A stretch of 64,000 nucleotides of DNA from positions 806,001 to 870,000 of the forward strand of contig WGME01000003.1 of assembly GCA_016125225.1 (NCBI GenBank). The letters are read 5' to 3'. The DNA comes from a bacterium. Lineage in GTDB: Bacteria; Planctomycetota; Planctomycetia; Planctomycetales; Planctomycetaceae. This document shows, piece after piece, positions 34,471-43,184 of the stretch (its first letter is position 1; each line of letters begins with the position of its first letter). The notes beneath the pieces were generated by a model, which saw only the letters and a list, made by a program, of their open reading frames with translations, had not been told where the DNA came from and made no database searches. The translations under genes and the position numbers were made by a program.

Positions 34471-37400
34471 CTATTCCCGCGTGATGAAGTTGTCGGTATT
34501 CAAAATCGTTCGGGCCAAAACCACCCAGGCCGCGGTCTCGGCGAGGGGACCAGCATCACGGTCAGGCAGGGGGACTAAGGCTTCCGCGGCCCCGGCATCA
34601 TCGACAAAGCTGCGGCGCTGTTCCGTGAAGTAGTTTTGCAGAATGGCCAGTTCTTCGGCAGTGGCCTCGCGACTGAGACAGAGCCGCATCAAATGGTGGA
34701 TGCGCCGGGGCAAATCATCGGCAGGAGCTTCGTGGAGCACCCGCACGGCCAGTTGCTGGGCGAGTTCCAGAAAGACGGGGTCATTCGCCACGGTCAATGC
34801 CTGTAACGGCGTGTTCGAGCGAATGCGGCGAGTGCAGACCGATTGGAAATCGGGGGCATCAAACGTCGTCAACAAAGGGTAGGGCGCGCTGCGATAGAAG
34901 AACGTGTAGAGCGTGCGGCGATGACGGTTGGGACCGCTTTCCGTCGGCCAGCTTTTGTTGACCTGCGTAAAGGCATAGACCCCCTCGGGCTGCACCGGAT
35001 AGACGCTTTGGCCACCAAACACTTCCTGCAAGGCCCCGCTGGCTGACAGGGCCGCATCGCGGATCACTTCAGCATCGAGTCGCAGGCGGTTCTGGCGTCC
35101 GAGGAGCAGATTACGCGGGTCTTTCTCATGCAGATCGGTCCGCAGATGGGACGACTGCCGATAGGTGTGGCTGGTCACAATCAGCCGGTGCATCGCTTTC
35201 TGACTCCAGCCCTGTCGCACAAATTCGCGAGCCAGCCAGTCGAGCAACTCGGGATGGGTGGGCGGCGAACCTTGTGTGCCAAAGTCCTCTTCGGTTTCAA
35301 CCAGCCCCCGACCGAAGTATCGCATCCAGAGGCGATTCATGGTGACGCGTGTCGTTAACGGATGCTCTGGATCAACCAGCCAGCGTGCCAGATCGAGCCG
35401 GTTTCGCTGAGCTGCTTCCCCTACCAGCAACGGCGGAATTGAGGCAAAGACACCGGGATGCAGTGGTCCCGCCGCTTGATCGGGTCGTGTGAAGTCACCG
35501 CGTGTCAGCAGAAACGTGTCCCGCTTCTGGGGCAGATCCCGCAGAATCATGGCCTGCACCACATCGGGATTGGGCGGCACCGTTTTCTTCTTTACACGCG
35601 GTTCCGCCTGCTCAAACGCCTGCTGCAATTTGTTGTTCTGCAGTTCCGTGCGTTGATCGGCGGGCGTGTCGAGTGCGGCGAGGAGTTCGACTTCTTCCCC
35701 GAAGACAAACGTCGGCGTTTCGAGTGTGACATCGAGCGCGAACCGGCCGATGGTGTAGTTTGCATTGAGATCGTGCTTCAATGTGACATTCAATGTGCGT
35801 CGTTTGGTGGTGATTGCCGCCGCCAGTACAAAGACGGCTTCATGCGGGGCGTTCATTTGTGCGGAAGAACCAGGAGCCACATTGATCGCCCAGCCGGTCT
35901 TGGGGTCGTCATCAATCGCGGCGGTCACGGGGTAGCCGGGTTGTTCATGATCGGTGACCGCCTTGGAGAGGGGCGCCGGATCGGTATCGATTTTCAGTTC
36001 GACACCCGTGAGAACAAAATTCCCATTCCCCGCTCGGCCAGGACCGGTTTTTGGCAAAGAAGGATCAGGCAAGACTCGTAAACGAATCGCCGCGATTTGG
36101 GCGAGATCGGTCTGTGCTGCTAACTGGTAGGTGTCATGCGCCGCAACCGGGCTGGTGACGAGCAGCGATCCGTCCTCCAGCGTTTCAAAAGTGGCCCCAC
36201 CTGTCGAAGTGGCTTTGAGTTCCGTCACTTGCCGCCAGACGGTCTGCCGCATGGCATTCTCGGGGGACGCGGCGGCCAATTTCTCACGGGTCGACTTCTC
36301 CCAGGCCACCCGCCACGCGGCGATCTGCTCGGCTGTCGGCGGCACCGGGGTCCGTTGCACATCGACAGGTTGGCCGAACATCTCCCCGCGAATCACTTCG
36401 ACCGCCGGGCCACGGTTGTTCTTATCCTCACAGGAATTGAAGAACGCCAGCAGTTCATAGTATTCGCGTTGGGTGAGCGGGTCGAATTTGTGCGAATGGC
36501 ATTGGGCACAACCGACGGTCAGTCCCAGCCAGACCGCCCCCGTGGTGTTGGCCCGATCCATCGTCGCTTCCACGCGGAACTGCTCGGGATCGGTCCCGCC
36601 TTCCTGATTGATGAGCGTGTTGCGATGAAACCCCGTCGCCACCAGTTGCGATTTGGTCGGACTCGGCAACAGATCCCCCGCCAGTTGCTCGATTGTGAAT
36701 TGATCGAACGGCAAGTCGCGGTTCAAGGCCTCGATCACCCAATCACGGTACGGCCACATATCGCGCGGGCCATCAATCGAGTAGCCATTCGAATCGGCAT
36801 AACGGGCCTGATCGAGCCAGTGCCGCCCCCAGCGCTCCCCATAACGGGGTGAGGCTAATAACCGTTCCACCAGCTTCTCATAGGCGGCAGGATCAGAGTC
36901 CGTAAGGAACACTTCGATTTCCTCAGGCGATGGCAGCAGGCCGGTCAGATCGAGTGTCACCCGGCGGATCAAGGTGGCACGATCAGCTTCGGTGGAAGGT
37001 GTCAGCCCGGCCGACTGTAGCCGCGAGAAGACGAAGGCATCGATCGGATTACGCACCTCTTCACTGGTCACTTGCGGAGGGGGAGCATCGCGGACGGGCA
37101 GGAACGACCAGTGCCCTTCGTACTCGGCCCCCTGTGCGATCCAACGCTTCAAGGTTTCCAGTTCATCCGCCGTGAACTTGGGCTTCTTCGAGGACGGCGG
37201 CGGCATCATCACATCGGGGTCACTGGACGTGATGCGTTCCCAGACCGCGCTCTCTGTCACCTGACCGGGAGTGATGGCCCCCGCGGCGGTTGCTCCTTCA
37301 AAGGTATCGAGCCGCAAATCGGCTTCCCGATGTTTCGCATCGGGCCCATGACAGGCGAAACAGCGATCAGACAACAACGGCCGGATATGGGCATTGAACG

Positions 37401-37503
37401 TGGGGTTCACCGGCGGCGCGGCAGTGACCGGCAAGAGCTTTCCGAAGACCATCAGCCCGAGGCAACAGATCCACACAGGCCAGAGAACAATCGACCGCAG
37501 CAT
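34471..37503 (-). CDS. Cytochrome-like plus DUF1549/DUF1553 secreted protein
   Basis: A 1010-residue exported protein. After a signal peptide (LWPVWICCLGLMVFGKLLPV) comes a planctomycete cytochrome C module (NAHIRPLLSDRCFACHGPDA, haem site Cys48, Cys51, His52). Next is DUF1549 (about 140-360, with PIDAFVFSRLQSAGLTPS and GCAQCHSHKFDPLTQREYYE), then an insertion of about 250 residues that reads like a carbohydrate-binding or laminin-G type beta domain, and DUF1553 (about 640-960, with VTMNRLWMRYFGRGLVETEE). The family's reaction is unknown. It is in an operon with the DUF1501 gene that follows two bases later. Confidence 0.9.
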   Translation of the reverse strand: MLRSIVLWPVWICCLGLMVFGKLLPVTAAPPVNPTFNAHIRPLLSDRCFACHGPDAKHREADLRLDTFEGATAAGAITPGQVTESAVWERITSSDPDVMMPPPSSKKPKFTADELETLKRWIAQGAEYEGHWSFLPVRDAPPPQVTSEEVRNPIDAFVFSRLQSAGLTPSTEADRATLIRRVTLDLTGLLPSPEEIEVFLTDSDPAAYEKLVERLLASPRYGERWGRHWLDQARYADSNGYSIDGPRDMWPYRDWVIEALNRDLPFDQFTIEQLAGDLLPSPTKSQLVATGFHRNTLINQEGGTDPEQFRVEATMDRANTTGAVWLGLTVGCAQCHSHKFDPLTQREYYELLAFFNSCEDKNNRGPAVEVIRGEMFGQPVDVQRTPVPPTAEQIAAWRVAWEKSTREKLAAASPENAMRQTVWRQVTELKATSTGGATFETLEDGSLLVTSPVAAHDTYQLAAQTDLAQIAAIRLRVLPDPSLPKTGPGRAGNGNFVLTGVELKIDTDPAPLSKAVTDHEQPGYPVTAAIDDDPKTGWAINVAPGSSAQMNAPHEAVFVLAAAITTKRRTLNVTLKHDLNANYTIGRFALDVTLETPTFVFGEEVELLAALDTPADQRTELQNNKLQQAFEQAEPRVKKKTVPPNPDVVQAMILRDLPQKRDTFLLTRGDFTRPDQAAGPLHPGVFASIPPLLVGEAAQRNRLDLARWLVDPEHPLTTRVTMNRLWMRYFGRGLVETEEDFGTQGSPPTHPELLDWLAREFVRQGWSQKAMHRLIVTSHTYRQSSHLRTDLHEKDPRNLLLGRQNRLRLDAEVIRDAALSASGALQEVFGGQSVYPVQPEGVYAFTQVNKSWPTESGPNRHRRTLYTFFYRSAPYPLLTTFDAPDFQSVCTRRIRSNTPLQALTVANDPVFLELAQQLAVRVLHEAPADDLPRRIHHLMRLCLSREATAEELAILQNYFTEQRRSFVDDAGAAEALVPLPDRDAGPLAETAAWVVLARTILNTDNFITRE

Positions 37504-37672
37504 CGGAGCGTCATCCCGGTGGGCGAATCACGAAATCACAAACCGGGCTGATTCACGACGCCATCCGCAACAGATTCGCATCGAGACCCGTCGATGTATC
37601 GTACCGTAGCCGGGGCACATTCGACCAGTTCACCGAACCGAATGCAGAGAGTTGGTCGCGAAGAGAGGCGGG

Positions 37673-38578
37673 CTAAACGGGTGCCGCGACATCGTGCGGG
37701 CGGCGACGTTTCAGCATGCGGACCTGATTTCCACAGCCCAGATATTCGACTTCGTCCATCAACATGCGGATCAGATAGACACCGCGGCCGGAAACCGCTT
37801 CCAGACGATTCAAGTCCGTCGGATCGGGCAGAGTTTGTGGATTGAATCCCGCACCGTCATCAGAGATCAAAAACTCCGCTTCGTCACGCGAGAGACGGGC
37901 CGTGAACTTCACGCAGCGGTCTCGATAGGGATCAATCTCGCGGCGTCGATGATGTTCGCGGACCCAAGCCGAGCCATCCCCTTTGCGAAGCTCGGAACTG
38001 AGTTCCAGGTTGCCGTGGTAGATCGCGTTTTCGAGGGATTCAGTGAGGGCAACACCGATGCGCATCAGCGTGCTTTCATCGCCGAACTTCAGCACGCGCA
38101 GTTGATCCTGCAGATGTGTCACCAGCGAAGGAATGACTTCGATCGAATTGCCCAGTTCAAAATGGGTTTGCCCGCCGAGCCAGCAATGCGCCAGGCGATG
38201 ATACCACCGCTCAGCGGTCTTCAGTCCCAAGACGTTTTGTACCGTCCGGACGAGATCCTGCTCCATCCGTCGCTTGGGAATGTAACTGCAGGCCCCTTTC
38301 TGCAGGGCCTCGGCGGCGATGTCTTCGTTGCCACGACCGGTGATGAGAATGGTTGGCACGCGCGGAAATTTGTCGCGAACATGTTCAACAATCCGTAGGC
38401 CGCTCATGTCGACCAGTTGCAACTCGGTCAGTACCGCTGACACTTCATGTGTATCAAGGATACGCTGCGCATCGGAACCACGCTGACTGACGTAACACTG
38501 ATAACCCGCCCGGGACAGCAGACTCAGCATGGTCTCCCGTTCGGCGAGGTGATCATCGATAATCAGCAAATGCGACAT
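37673..38578 (-). CDS. Receiver-like domain fused to an anti-sigma-type ATPase
   Basis: A 301-residue cytoplasmic signalling protein (ATG at 38578; a longer frame to 38644 adds 22 residues). Residues 1-120 are a receiver-like domain with the acidic pair Asp8-Asp9, Thr80 and Lys102 in place, but the phosphoacceptor position is Glu52 (VLTELQLVDMSG) instead of Asp. A linker of about 50 residues leads to a HATPase_c_2 domain (about 145-290): N-box ALTESLENAIYHGN (Glu180, Asn184), G1 box ISDDGAGFNP and G2 box SGRGVYLIRMLMDE. This ATPase type is found in RsbW-like anti-sigma/serine kinase proteins. Glu could act as a permanent phosphomimic. No partner phosphatase, anti-anti-sigma factor or sigma factor lies next to it. 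Confidence 0.85.
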   Translation of the reverse strand: MSHLLIIDDHLAERETMLSLLSRAGYQCYVSQRGSDAQRILDTHEVSAVLTELQLVDMSGLRIVEHVRDKFPRVPTILITGRGNEDIAAEALQKGACSYIPKRRMEQDLVRTVQNVLGLKTAERWYHRLAHCWLGGQTHFELGNSIEVIPSLVTHLQDQLRVLKFGDESTLMRIGVALTESLENAIYHGNLELSSELRKGDGSAWVREHHRRREIDPYRDRCVKFTARLSRDEAEFLISDDGAGFNPQTLPDPTDLNRLEAVSGRGVYLIRMLMDEVEYLGCGNQVRMLKRRRPHDVAAPV

Positions 38579-38842
38579 CGTCTGAGGGCATTTTCTGGGG
38601 AAGTGGTCCACAGATGTTCGTTGGGAGCCTAACGCACTCGGCAAGTCGACTCAATGATTTCTGGTCGACTCGCCAACTCTTCATCAATTTCTGACGGGGT
38701 CTTTGCGCGGACTCCAACAGAGATCGAGGGGGAAAACCAGGCAGGCCAAGGCTCGATTCACTCGCACCTGCCTGGTTTCCAAACCCACGGGACAGACGCT
38801 GCGGTCGCTCCGAAACAACCGCAGGTCCGTGTTCCGGAAGAA

Positions 38843-39613
38843 TCAGGCGGCCACGCGTTGCGGCATGGGCAGAATCGTCGGAGTCATGCCCTTCGAAGCG
38901 GCGATGAATTCCTGGAAGATCTGCAGATCCAGTGCGGAAGCCGTATCGTCTTCCGGATGCCATTGCACGCCGAGACAGAACCAGTCGTCATCGATTGATT
39001 CGTAACACTCAATCACGCCATCGGGAGACATTGCCGACGGACGGAACAGCGGAGCCAGATGCTGGACGGCCATGCGATGGCTGCTGTTCACGCGGATTTC
39101 GCCGGGGCCATAGATGTCCCAGCAGCGGGTCCCTTCGACGATTTCAATCAGATGGCGGTTGTGTTGTTCGACAGGATCGTAGTGATGCAGCGACTTGGGA
39201 ACTTCTTCCATCACGTGCTGGAACAACGTGCCCCCGCAGACCACGTTGAGGGTCTGCATGCCGACACCAATCGCGAGCACGGGGATACGCATTTCGATGG
39301 CCAGTTTGCATAAACGGCGGTCGAAATCTTCCCGGCGGACCGGCATCGGGCGCGTCTGCGGATGAGATTGCAGACCCATGCGGACCGGGTCCAGGTCTTG
39401 CGTACAACCCGCGAGAACCAACCCATCGGCGGCTTCCAGGATCTGCTGCAGGTCTTCATCGTCAGCATAGGGGGGAATCAGCACGGCTAAGCCGCCAGCG
39501 GCGCTTACCGAATCGGAATAACCGGAGTTGAACCAGCTTAGGGCCAGGCCATCCTTTTTCTTGGGACGGAAATCTCCATTGATCGCAATCAAAGGCTTCT
39601 TGGACTGTCGCAT
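38843..39613 (-). CDS. Class I amidotransferase/C26 hydrolase-like protein without the catalytic Cys
   Basis: A 256-residue protein of the gamma-glutamyl-GABA hydrolase (PuuD, peptidase C26) family. The fold markers are present: PLIAINGDFRP, EAADGLVLAGCTQDLDPVRMG, and PVLAIGVGMQTLNVVCGGTL. In active enzymes this last motif reads GICRGMQ; here the nucleophile position is Gly116 and the next Arg is Val117. The His and Glu of the triad are kept (GVQWHPED, His219, Glu221), and VNSSHRMAV is normal. So the protein is probably not a hydrolase by the usual mechanism; it may bind a glutamyl compound or use another reaction. No clear operon partner; the next gene upstream is more than 500 bases away. 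Confidence 0.85.
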   Translation of the reverse strand: MRQSKKPLIAINGDFRPKKKDGLALSWFNSGYSDSVSAAGGLAVLIPPYADDEDLQQILEAADGLVLAGCTQDLDPVRMGLQSHPQTRPMPVRREDFDRRLCKLAIEMRIPVLAIGVGMQTLNVVCGGTLFQHVMEEVPKSLHHYDPVEQHNRHLIEIVEGTRCWDIYGPGEIRVNSSHRMAVQHLAPLFRPSAMSPDGVIECYESIDDDWFCLGVQWHPEDDTASALDLQIFQEFIAASKGMTPTILPMPQRVAA

Positions 39614-40147
39614 CGGAATCCTTTCTGAAATGCACGTCCTGTGCTCGACAGCAGTGCTGTCTTCGGGGAACCTGACACCGAGTCAACCGGCGGAATTACG
39701 GCTCTGCCGGAATAACGCAGAGTCTGACATCGAGCGGAGTTCGGGCTGCCGCTGGAAATCTGTCAGACGGGGCCTGCGTGCCTGTTGACCCGGAAAAACT
39801 CGAGAGAAGGGGCGAGCGAGAACCCCACATGAAGAAGGACGAACGCGTCCAGTGAGCCACTGATTGCTTCGGGGCAATAGATCACGATGCGCTCGGCGAG
39901 CCACACCGGTCCGACCCTGACATGCACTTCCCTGTGACATGGACACCCGACTCCTTCAGGTGGGGCGACATCTTTGCCGCCATTTCTATCGATCAGCCTC
40001 GGTGACCGCGACTGACGGACCACTTTTTACGGCGAATATTGCCGACTGTCAAAAGACTCGTTCATTTTGGGCCAAAAAATGTCTTGAGCCACCATAGGTT
40101 GTGGGTAAGCTGTGCGGCAAAACCAGACAACCGCAGAGATTTGTCCA
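39614..40147. other. Intergenic region between C26-like gene and tsaE
   Basis: About 530 bases between divergent genes. A minus-strand frame at 39763-40023 could encode a short hydrophobic peptide from an internal GTG (VHVRVGPVWLAERIVIYCPE...) preceded by AGGGAA, but it has no family resemblance and overlaps other equally good frames, so it is not called. Nothing else seen. Confidence 0.3.
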
Positions 40148-40633
40148 ATGACATCAGCCGGTCTCACCTGCAAATTAGTTTCGGAGTCAGCCACCCGCAG
40201 TTTGGGATTAGCGCTCGCGAAGGCCGTGCAACCGGGCGATGTACTAGCTCTGATCGGCGATCTCGGAGCGGGGAAAACACGGCTCACCCAAAGCCTGGCC
40301 CTGGGACTGGGTGTCCCCAGCGACACCGTCACCAGCCCGACCTTTACGTTGATTCATGAATACCAGAACGGTCGCTTACCACTGCGACATTGCGATGCCT
40401 ATCGCCTGCAGTCCGCCGAGGAATTCGCTGATCTGGGTCTCGATGAACTCTTTGCGGAAGATGGCGTCGCCATTATCGAATGGGCCGACCGAGTGAGTGG
40501 ATACCTGCCGCGTGATCGTCTGGAACTACGGCTGTCGGTCATGGATGAAACCACGCGGCAGGTGGAGATGACCGGTACGGGACCGCGGGGGCAGCAACTG
40601 GTCGCGACGCTGGCGGAACGCAGACCCTGGTGA
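40148..40633 (+). CDS. tsaE: tRNA threonylcarbamoyladenosine biosynthesis ATPase TsaE
   Basis: A 161-residue ATPase that, with TsaB and TsaD, makes t6A37 in tRNAs reading A-starting codons. The Walker A motif is GDLGAGKT (37-44), followed by RLTQSLALGLGV, the typical TSPTFTLIHEY, HCDAYRLQSAEEFADLGLDE and IIEWADRV. The ATG at 40148 is chosen because the family starts close to SxSATRSLG; an ATG at 40112 would add 12 residues. TsaB and TsaD are not in this window. Convergent with the prenyltransferase-repeat gene. Confidence 0.93.
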   Translation: MTSAGLTCKLVSESATRSLGLALAKAVQPGDVLALIGDLGAGKTRLTQSLALGLGVPSDTVTSPTFTLIHEYQNGRLPLRHCDAYRLQSAEEFADLGLDELFAEDGVAIIEWADRVSGYLPRDRLELRLSVMDETTRQVEMTGTGPRGQQLVATLAERRPW

Positions 40634-40683
40634 GTCCGTCAAGGTCTTATGAGTCACAATCGTGATCAGGGCGGGACGATTCG

Positions 40684-41697
40684 TCAGCGTTGATAGATCG
40701 GGAGAAAACCATTGTCCATCAGCAGGATCGTGGCGTTGATGGCCGTGACATAGACCGGGCCGATATGCCCGTCTTTCCAGGAACCATTCGCGGTTTGCCT
40801 GCGGATGATCTCACGAAAAATATCACGCGAGTAACTTTCCCATTCTTCTTCGGGCTGCCGATACATCACCTGCGAGTAGTAGAAGTGGGTGTAATGCCAG
40901 TGACCGAAGAACTCGGAATTCGCTTTCGCCGAGCGAATGTTCTTGTCGCAGTATTTCAGGAACTTCTGCACGAGATCGTTTTCGTATTCCCCCGAACTGA
41001 ACATGCAGGCCACAGCGGCCGCAGTGATCGGCGCTCGTGATCCGCCGCCCCGGATGCTGTACTGCACCCCGCCATCGGGAGCAGTGCATTTTCGGATGTA
41101 GTCAATTCCACGATCGACGATCTCCTTGGGTACGGGAATCCCCGCGTTGCGACAGGCACGCAGTCCCTGCAACTGGGTCACGCAGGTCGAGCCTTCATCG
41201 AAGTTGTTTCCGTCTTTCGCTGAGACGTAACCCCAACCGCCATCAGGTGTTTGGGCTTCCCCGCAAAAATGGACGGCACGTGTCAGCACGTCTTTCAACT
41301 TTTCACGTCGCCGGGCGTCTTCTTCTTCGCCAAACACCTGCGACAGGAAGAGCATCGAGAAGCCGTGGCCATAGGTGTAATGGTAGTCATTGCGGTACCC
41401 GATGAGACCGTTAGGTTGTGAACACTCCACGAGATAGTCCACAGCCAAAGCGATATTGCGAGCATACTTCCCGCGGGTGGTCGTGCTCCCTTCGCACAGC
41501 ATGGCATTGCCCGACAACGCCGTCATCGCCACGCGGTACTGCCCGCCATTGGCTTCCCAATACCCTTGCCGATGCTGCTCCGCCGCCAGCCAGTCGAGAC
41601 CTTTGACCGCAGTCAGTTTTGCTTTGGGATCTTTCACCGCAGCATCGGCGTTGACGTTTGTAAGAACGATGAGCAATGTCAAAATTCGCAAAGTCAC
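40684..41697 (-). CDS. Secreted prenyltransferase/squalene-cyclase-repeat protein
   Basis: A 337-residue exported protein with an N-terminal signal peptide (MTLRILTLLIVLTNVNADAA). The mature part is an alpha-toroid of the terpenoid cyclase/prenyltransferase repeat type: LDWLAAEQHRQGYWEA, AVDYLVECSQPNGLIGY, AVHFCGEAQTPDGGWGYVSA and GIDYIRKCTAPDGGVQYSI are repeat units. The catalytic DxDD of squalene-hopene cyclase is not seen, and export argues against a terpene cyclase; planctomycetes encode many such secreted proteins of unknown role. It ends far from its neighbour tsaE and lies beside the AT-rich island. Confidence 0.85.
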   Translation of the reverse strand: MTLRILTLLIVLTNVNADAAVKDPKAKLTAVKGLDWLAAEQHRQGYWEANGGQYRVAMTALSGNAMLCEGSTTTRGKYARNIALAVDYLVECSQPNGLIGYRNDYHYTYGHGFSMLFLSQVFGEEEDARRREKLKDVLTRAVHFCGEAQTPDGGWGYVSAKDGNNFDEGSTCVTQLQGLRACRNAGIPVPKEIVDRGIDYIRKCTAPDGGVQYSIRGGGSRAPITAAAVACMFSSGEYENDLVQKFLKYCDKNIRSAKANSEFFGHWHYTHFYYSQVMYRQPEEEWESYSRDIFREIIRRQTANGSWKDGHIGPVYVTAINATILLMDNGFLPIYQR

Positions 41698-41733
41698 ACT
41701 TGCCTCGCGATCAAAAAGGAAGCTGGACAGTTG

Positions 41734-41931
41734 TTATTCTCCAGGCTTCGGGGGTGGCGGCGGCGGTGTAGGGCGAATAATTGCTTGAGACTGACTCGGC
41801 CCAGAGCCGTTTGGCACTGCAGGTTGAGCTTGATTAAAGCCACCTTTGGCTGTTTGCTCTGTACTGAGTGGCCCAATTGAAACTTTCGGTCGAATCAAAC
41901 CTGGCGGAGTTGCTGGTTCGCGTGCTCCCAT
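41734..41931 (-). CDS. Small proline-rich protein in an AT-richer island
   Basis: A 65-residue protein. The ATG at 41931 is favoured by a strong ribosome-binding site (AAGGAG, six bases upstream on the minus strand); a longer frame to 41979 adds 16 residues. Most of the chain is Pro, Gln, Ala, Gly and Ser and it ends PTPPPPPPKPGE, a polyproline tract that would need EF-P or act as an SH3-type ligand. It follows the DUF6338-like membrane gene by 65 bases in the same orientation and shares its lower GC, so the two probably form an operon. No function known. Confidence 0.6.
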   Translation of the reverse strand: MGAREPATPPGLIRPKVSIGPLSTEQTAKGGFNQAQPAVPNGSGPSQSQAIIRPTPPPPPPKPGE

Positions 41932-41996
41932 TTCTCGCTCCTTGAGCATGAGGCGGTAAAACGCCTTTAAATTGTACACCGTTATGCTGTAAACGG

Positions 41997-42722
41997 CTAT
42001 GTGGCTTTCTTTTCCGGAACGATGTTTTTCATTTCAAATCCTGGTGGAACCATGATTTGCAACCATTGAACTTGGTCTGCCTTGATCAACATTCGAAGGA
42101 CATGAGGGCAGTCGACTAAGGTGCCATCGTCTTTCTGCCATGAGGGGAAGTTGAGCACAAAATGCCCTGATGACTGAGAGTTTGGCCATTCTTCGACAAG
42201 AGCATAAAGACGTAGACCGACCTCAGCTGACTGCTTCTTGTTTTCATCGCTTCTAAGCTGCATTAACGCCCAATGTGGTTGCGGAGACCGCTGAAATGCG
42301 CCATACCACTCTGAAGGATAATTGGTTTGTCGAGTGATCGTTACCTGCGAGAGCAAGCCAGCTAATCGTGGAAACCTCCGAACAATGATCCATTTTTCTG
42401 GATCTCTCAGCCATCGATGCGGAAGGTCGTTATTCGTAAATGCTGCTCCGGCAATTCCAAGAATTACCCCCAGTACCAGCGACCATCCCAACTGCACTTC
42501 TGATGTCCAAGTTCCGATTGCGCGTATTGTCCCCAAATTGATTAGTAAGAACTCAACGCTTGGTATCAGAACGCGGACCAGAGTCGTAAAAATCAATGCT
42601 TCTATGACTCTTTCAAAGGCGTCGAGCTTCGGGTGTGCCGTGAGGGAGTAATACAGCCAAGCTGCAATCAAGCCCGGCACCAAATGATCTAACAGAGGCA
42701 ACAGGTCCTTTACGATATTCAT
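41997..42722 (-). CDS. DUF6338-like membrane protein
   Basis: A 241-residue protein (ATG at 42722; an upstream start at 42767 adds 15 residues). The N-terminal part has two or three membrane helices (LDHLVPGLIAAWLYYSLTAH, IEALIFTTLVRVLIPSVEFL, QLGWSLVLGVILGIAGAAF), and the C-terminal 140 residues are cytoplasmic and end with NIVPEKKAT. The pattern VPGLIAAWLYYSL...FERVIEALIFTTLVRVL resembles DUF6338 proteins, which appear in accessory and phage-linked contexts; I am moderately sure. Base composition is visibly more AT-rich than the flanking genes, suggesting transfer from elsewhere. Confidence 0.65.
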   Translation of the reverse strand: MNIVKDLLPLLDHLVPGLIAAWLYYSLTAHPKLDAFERVIEALIFTTLVRVLIPSVEFLLINLGTIRAIGTWTSEVQLGWSLVLGVILGIAGAAFTNNDLPHRWLRDPEKWIIVRRFPRLAGLLSQVTITRQTNYPSEWYGAFQRSPQPHWALMQLRSDENKKQSAEVGLRLYALVEEWPNSQSSGHFVLNFPSWQKDDGTLVDCPHVLRMLIKADQVQWLQIMVPPGFEMKNIVPEKKAT

Positions 42723-42790
42723 GCGATGGCCTTTGTGCTTCGCCCCAAAAAGTGGACGCACGAACACATTGGCGTGTTTCTATCCTCAGA

Positions 42791-43138
42791 TCAACCTTCC
42801 GGTTGCACATAGGCCCAGGCTTGAACAGGTCCTTCAGCCGTCTGGACCGTGACCAGCTTGCGTTGGTATTCGTGCCCCACGAGTTGACCGGGTGGGATTT
42901 CTTCGAGTTCATCGCACCCCGCGAGCGTGCTGTCGTAGGTTTCCGGGATGAGATGATAGAGTTCACCATCGACTTCACCACGGGGATCGCAGGCGATCAT
43001 CAGCGGATGCAGGCGGCGATATCCGGGCAGAATCGCCGGGGTCATGCGGGCATAATGTCCGGCGAGATAGTGGTGATTGACGTGCCCCTGCCGTAGCGTG
43101 CCAAAGACGAACAGCGGCAAACGATTCTCCATGGACAT
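42791..43138 (-). CDS. Gamma-glutamylcyclotransferase-like protein
   Basis: A 115-residue protein of the AIG2/gamma-glutamylcyclotransferase fold. It starts with RLPLFVFGTLRQGHVNHHYL, the glycine-rich substrate loop, then a barrel strand pattern AILPGYRRLHPLMIACDPRG and EVDGELYHLIPETYDSTLAG, with a Glu near the end of the barrel acting as likely acid. Such enzymes cyclise gamma-glutamyl amines to 5-oxoproline. Codon use is normal, unlike the adjacent island. A repeat copy begins 14 bases upstream. Confidence 0.85.
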   Translation of the reverse strand: MSMENRLPLFVFGTLRQGHVNHHYLAGHYARMTPAILPGYRRLHPLMIACDPRGEVDGELYHLIPETYDSTLAGCDELEEIPPGQLVGHEYQRKLVTVQTAEGPVQAWAYVQPEG

Positions 43139-43151
43139 CGATCCATCTCAT

Positions 43152-43180
43152 CCAGCGCTCGGCGTATGCCTCGCGGCTAA
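43152..43180 (-). repeat. Repeat family copy 2, just after tadA
   Basis: Reading on the minus strand, this is TTAGCCGCGAGGCATACGCC followed by GAGCGCTGG, nearly identical to the sequences after efp and rho (one extra T). It begins five bases after the tadA stop in the same direction as tadA. No strong hairpin or T-run follows. Confidence 0.75.
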
Positions 43181-43184
43181 GGTG

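Noticed and set aside
39763-40023. Minus-strand frame with a hydrophobic stretch between the C26-like gene and tsaE
   Set aside because: A GTG with AGGGAA exists, but several frames overlap here and none resembles a known protein; too weak to call.
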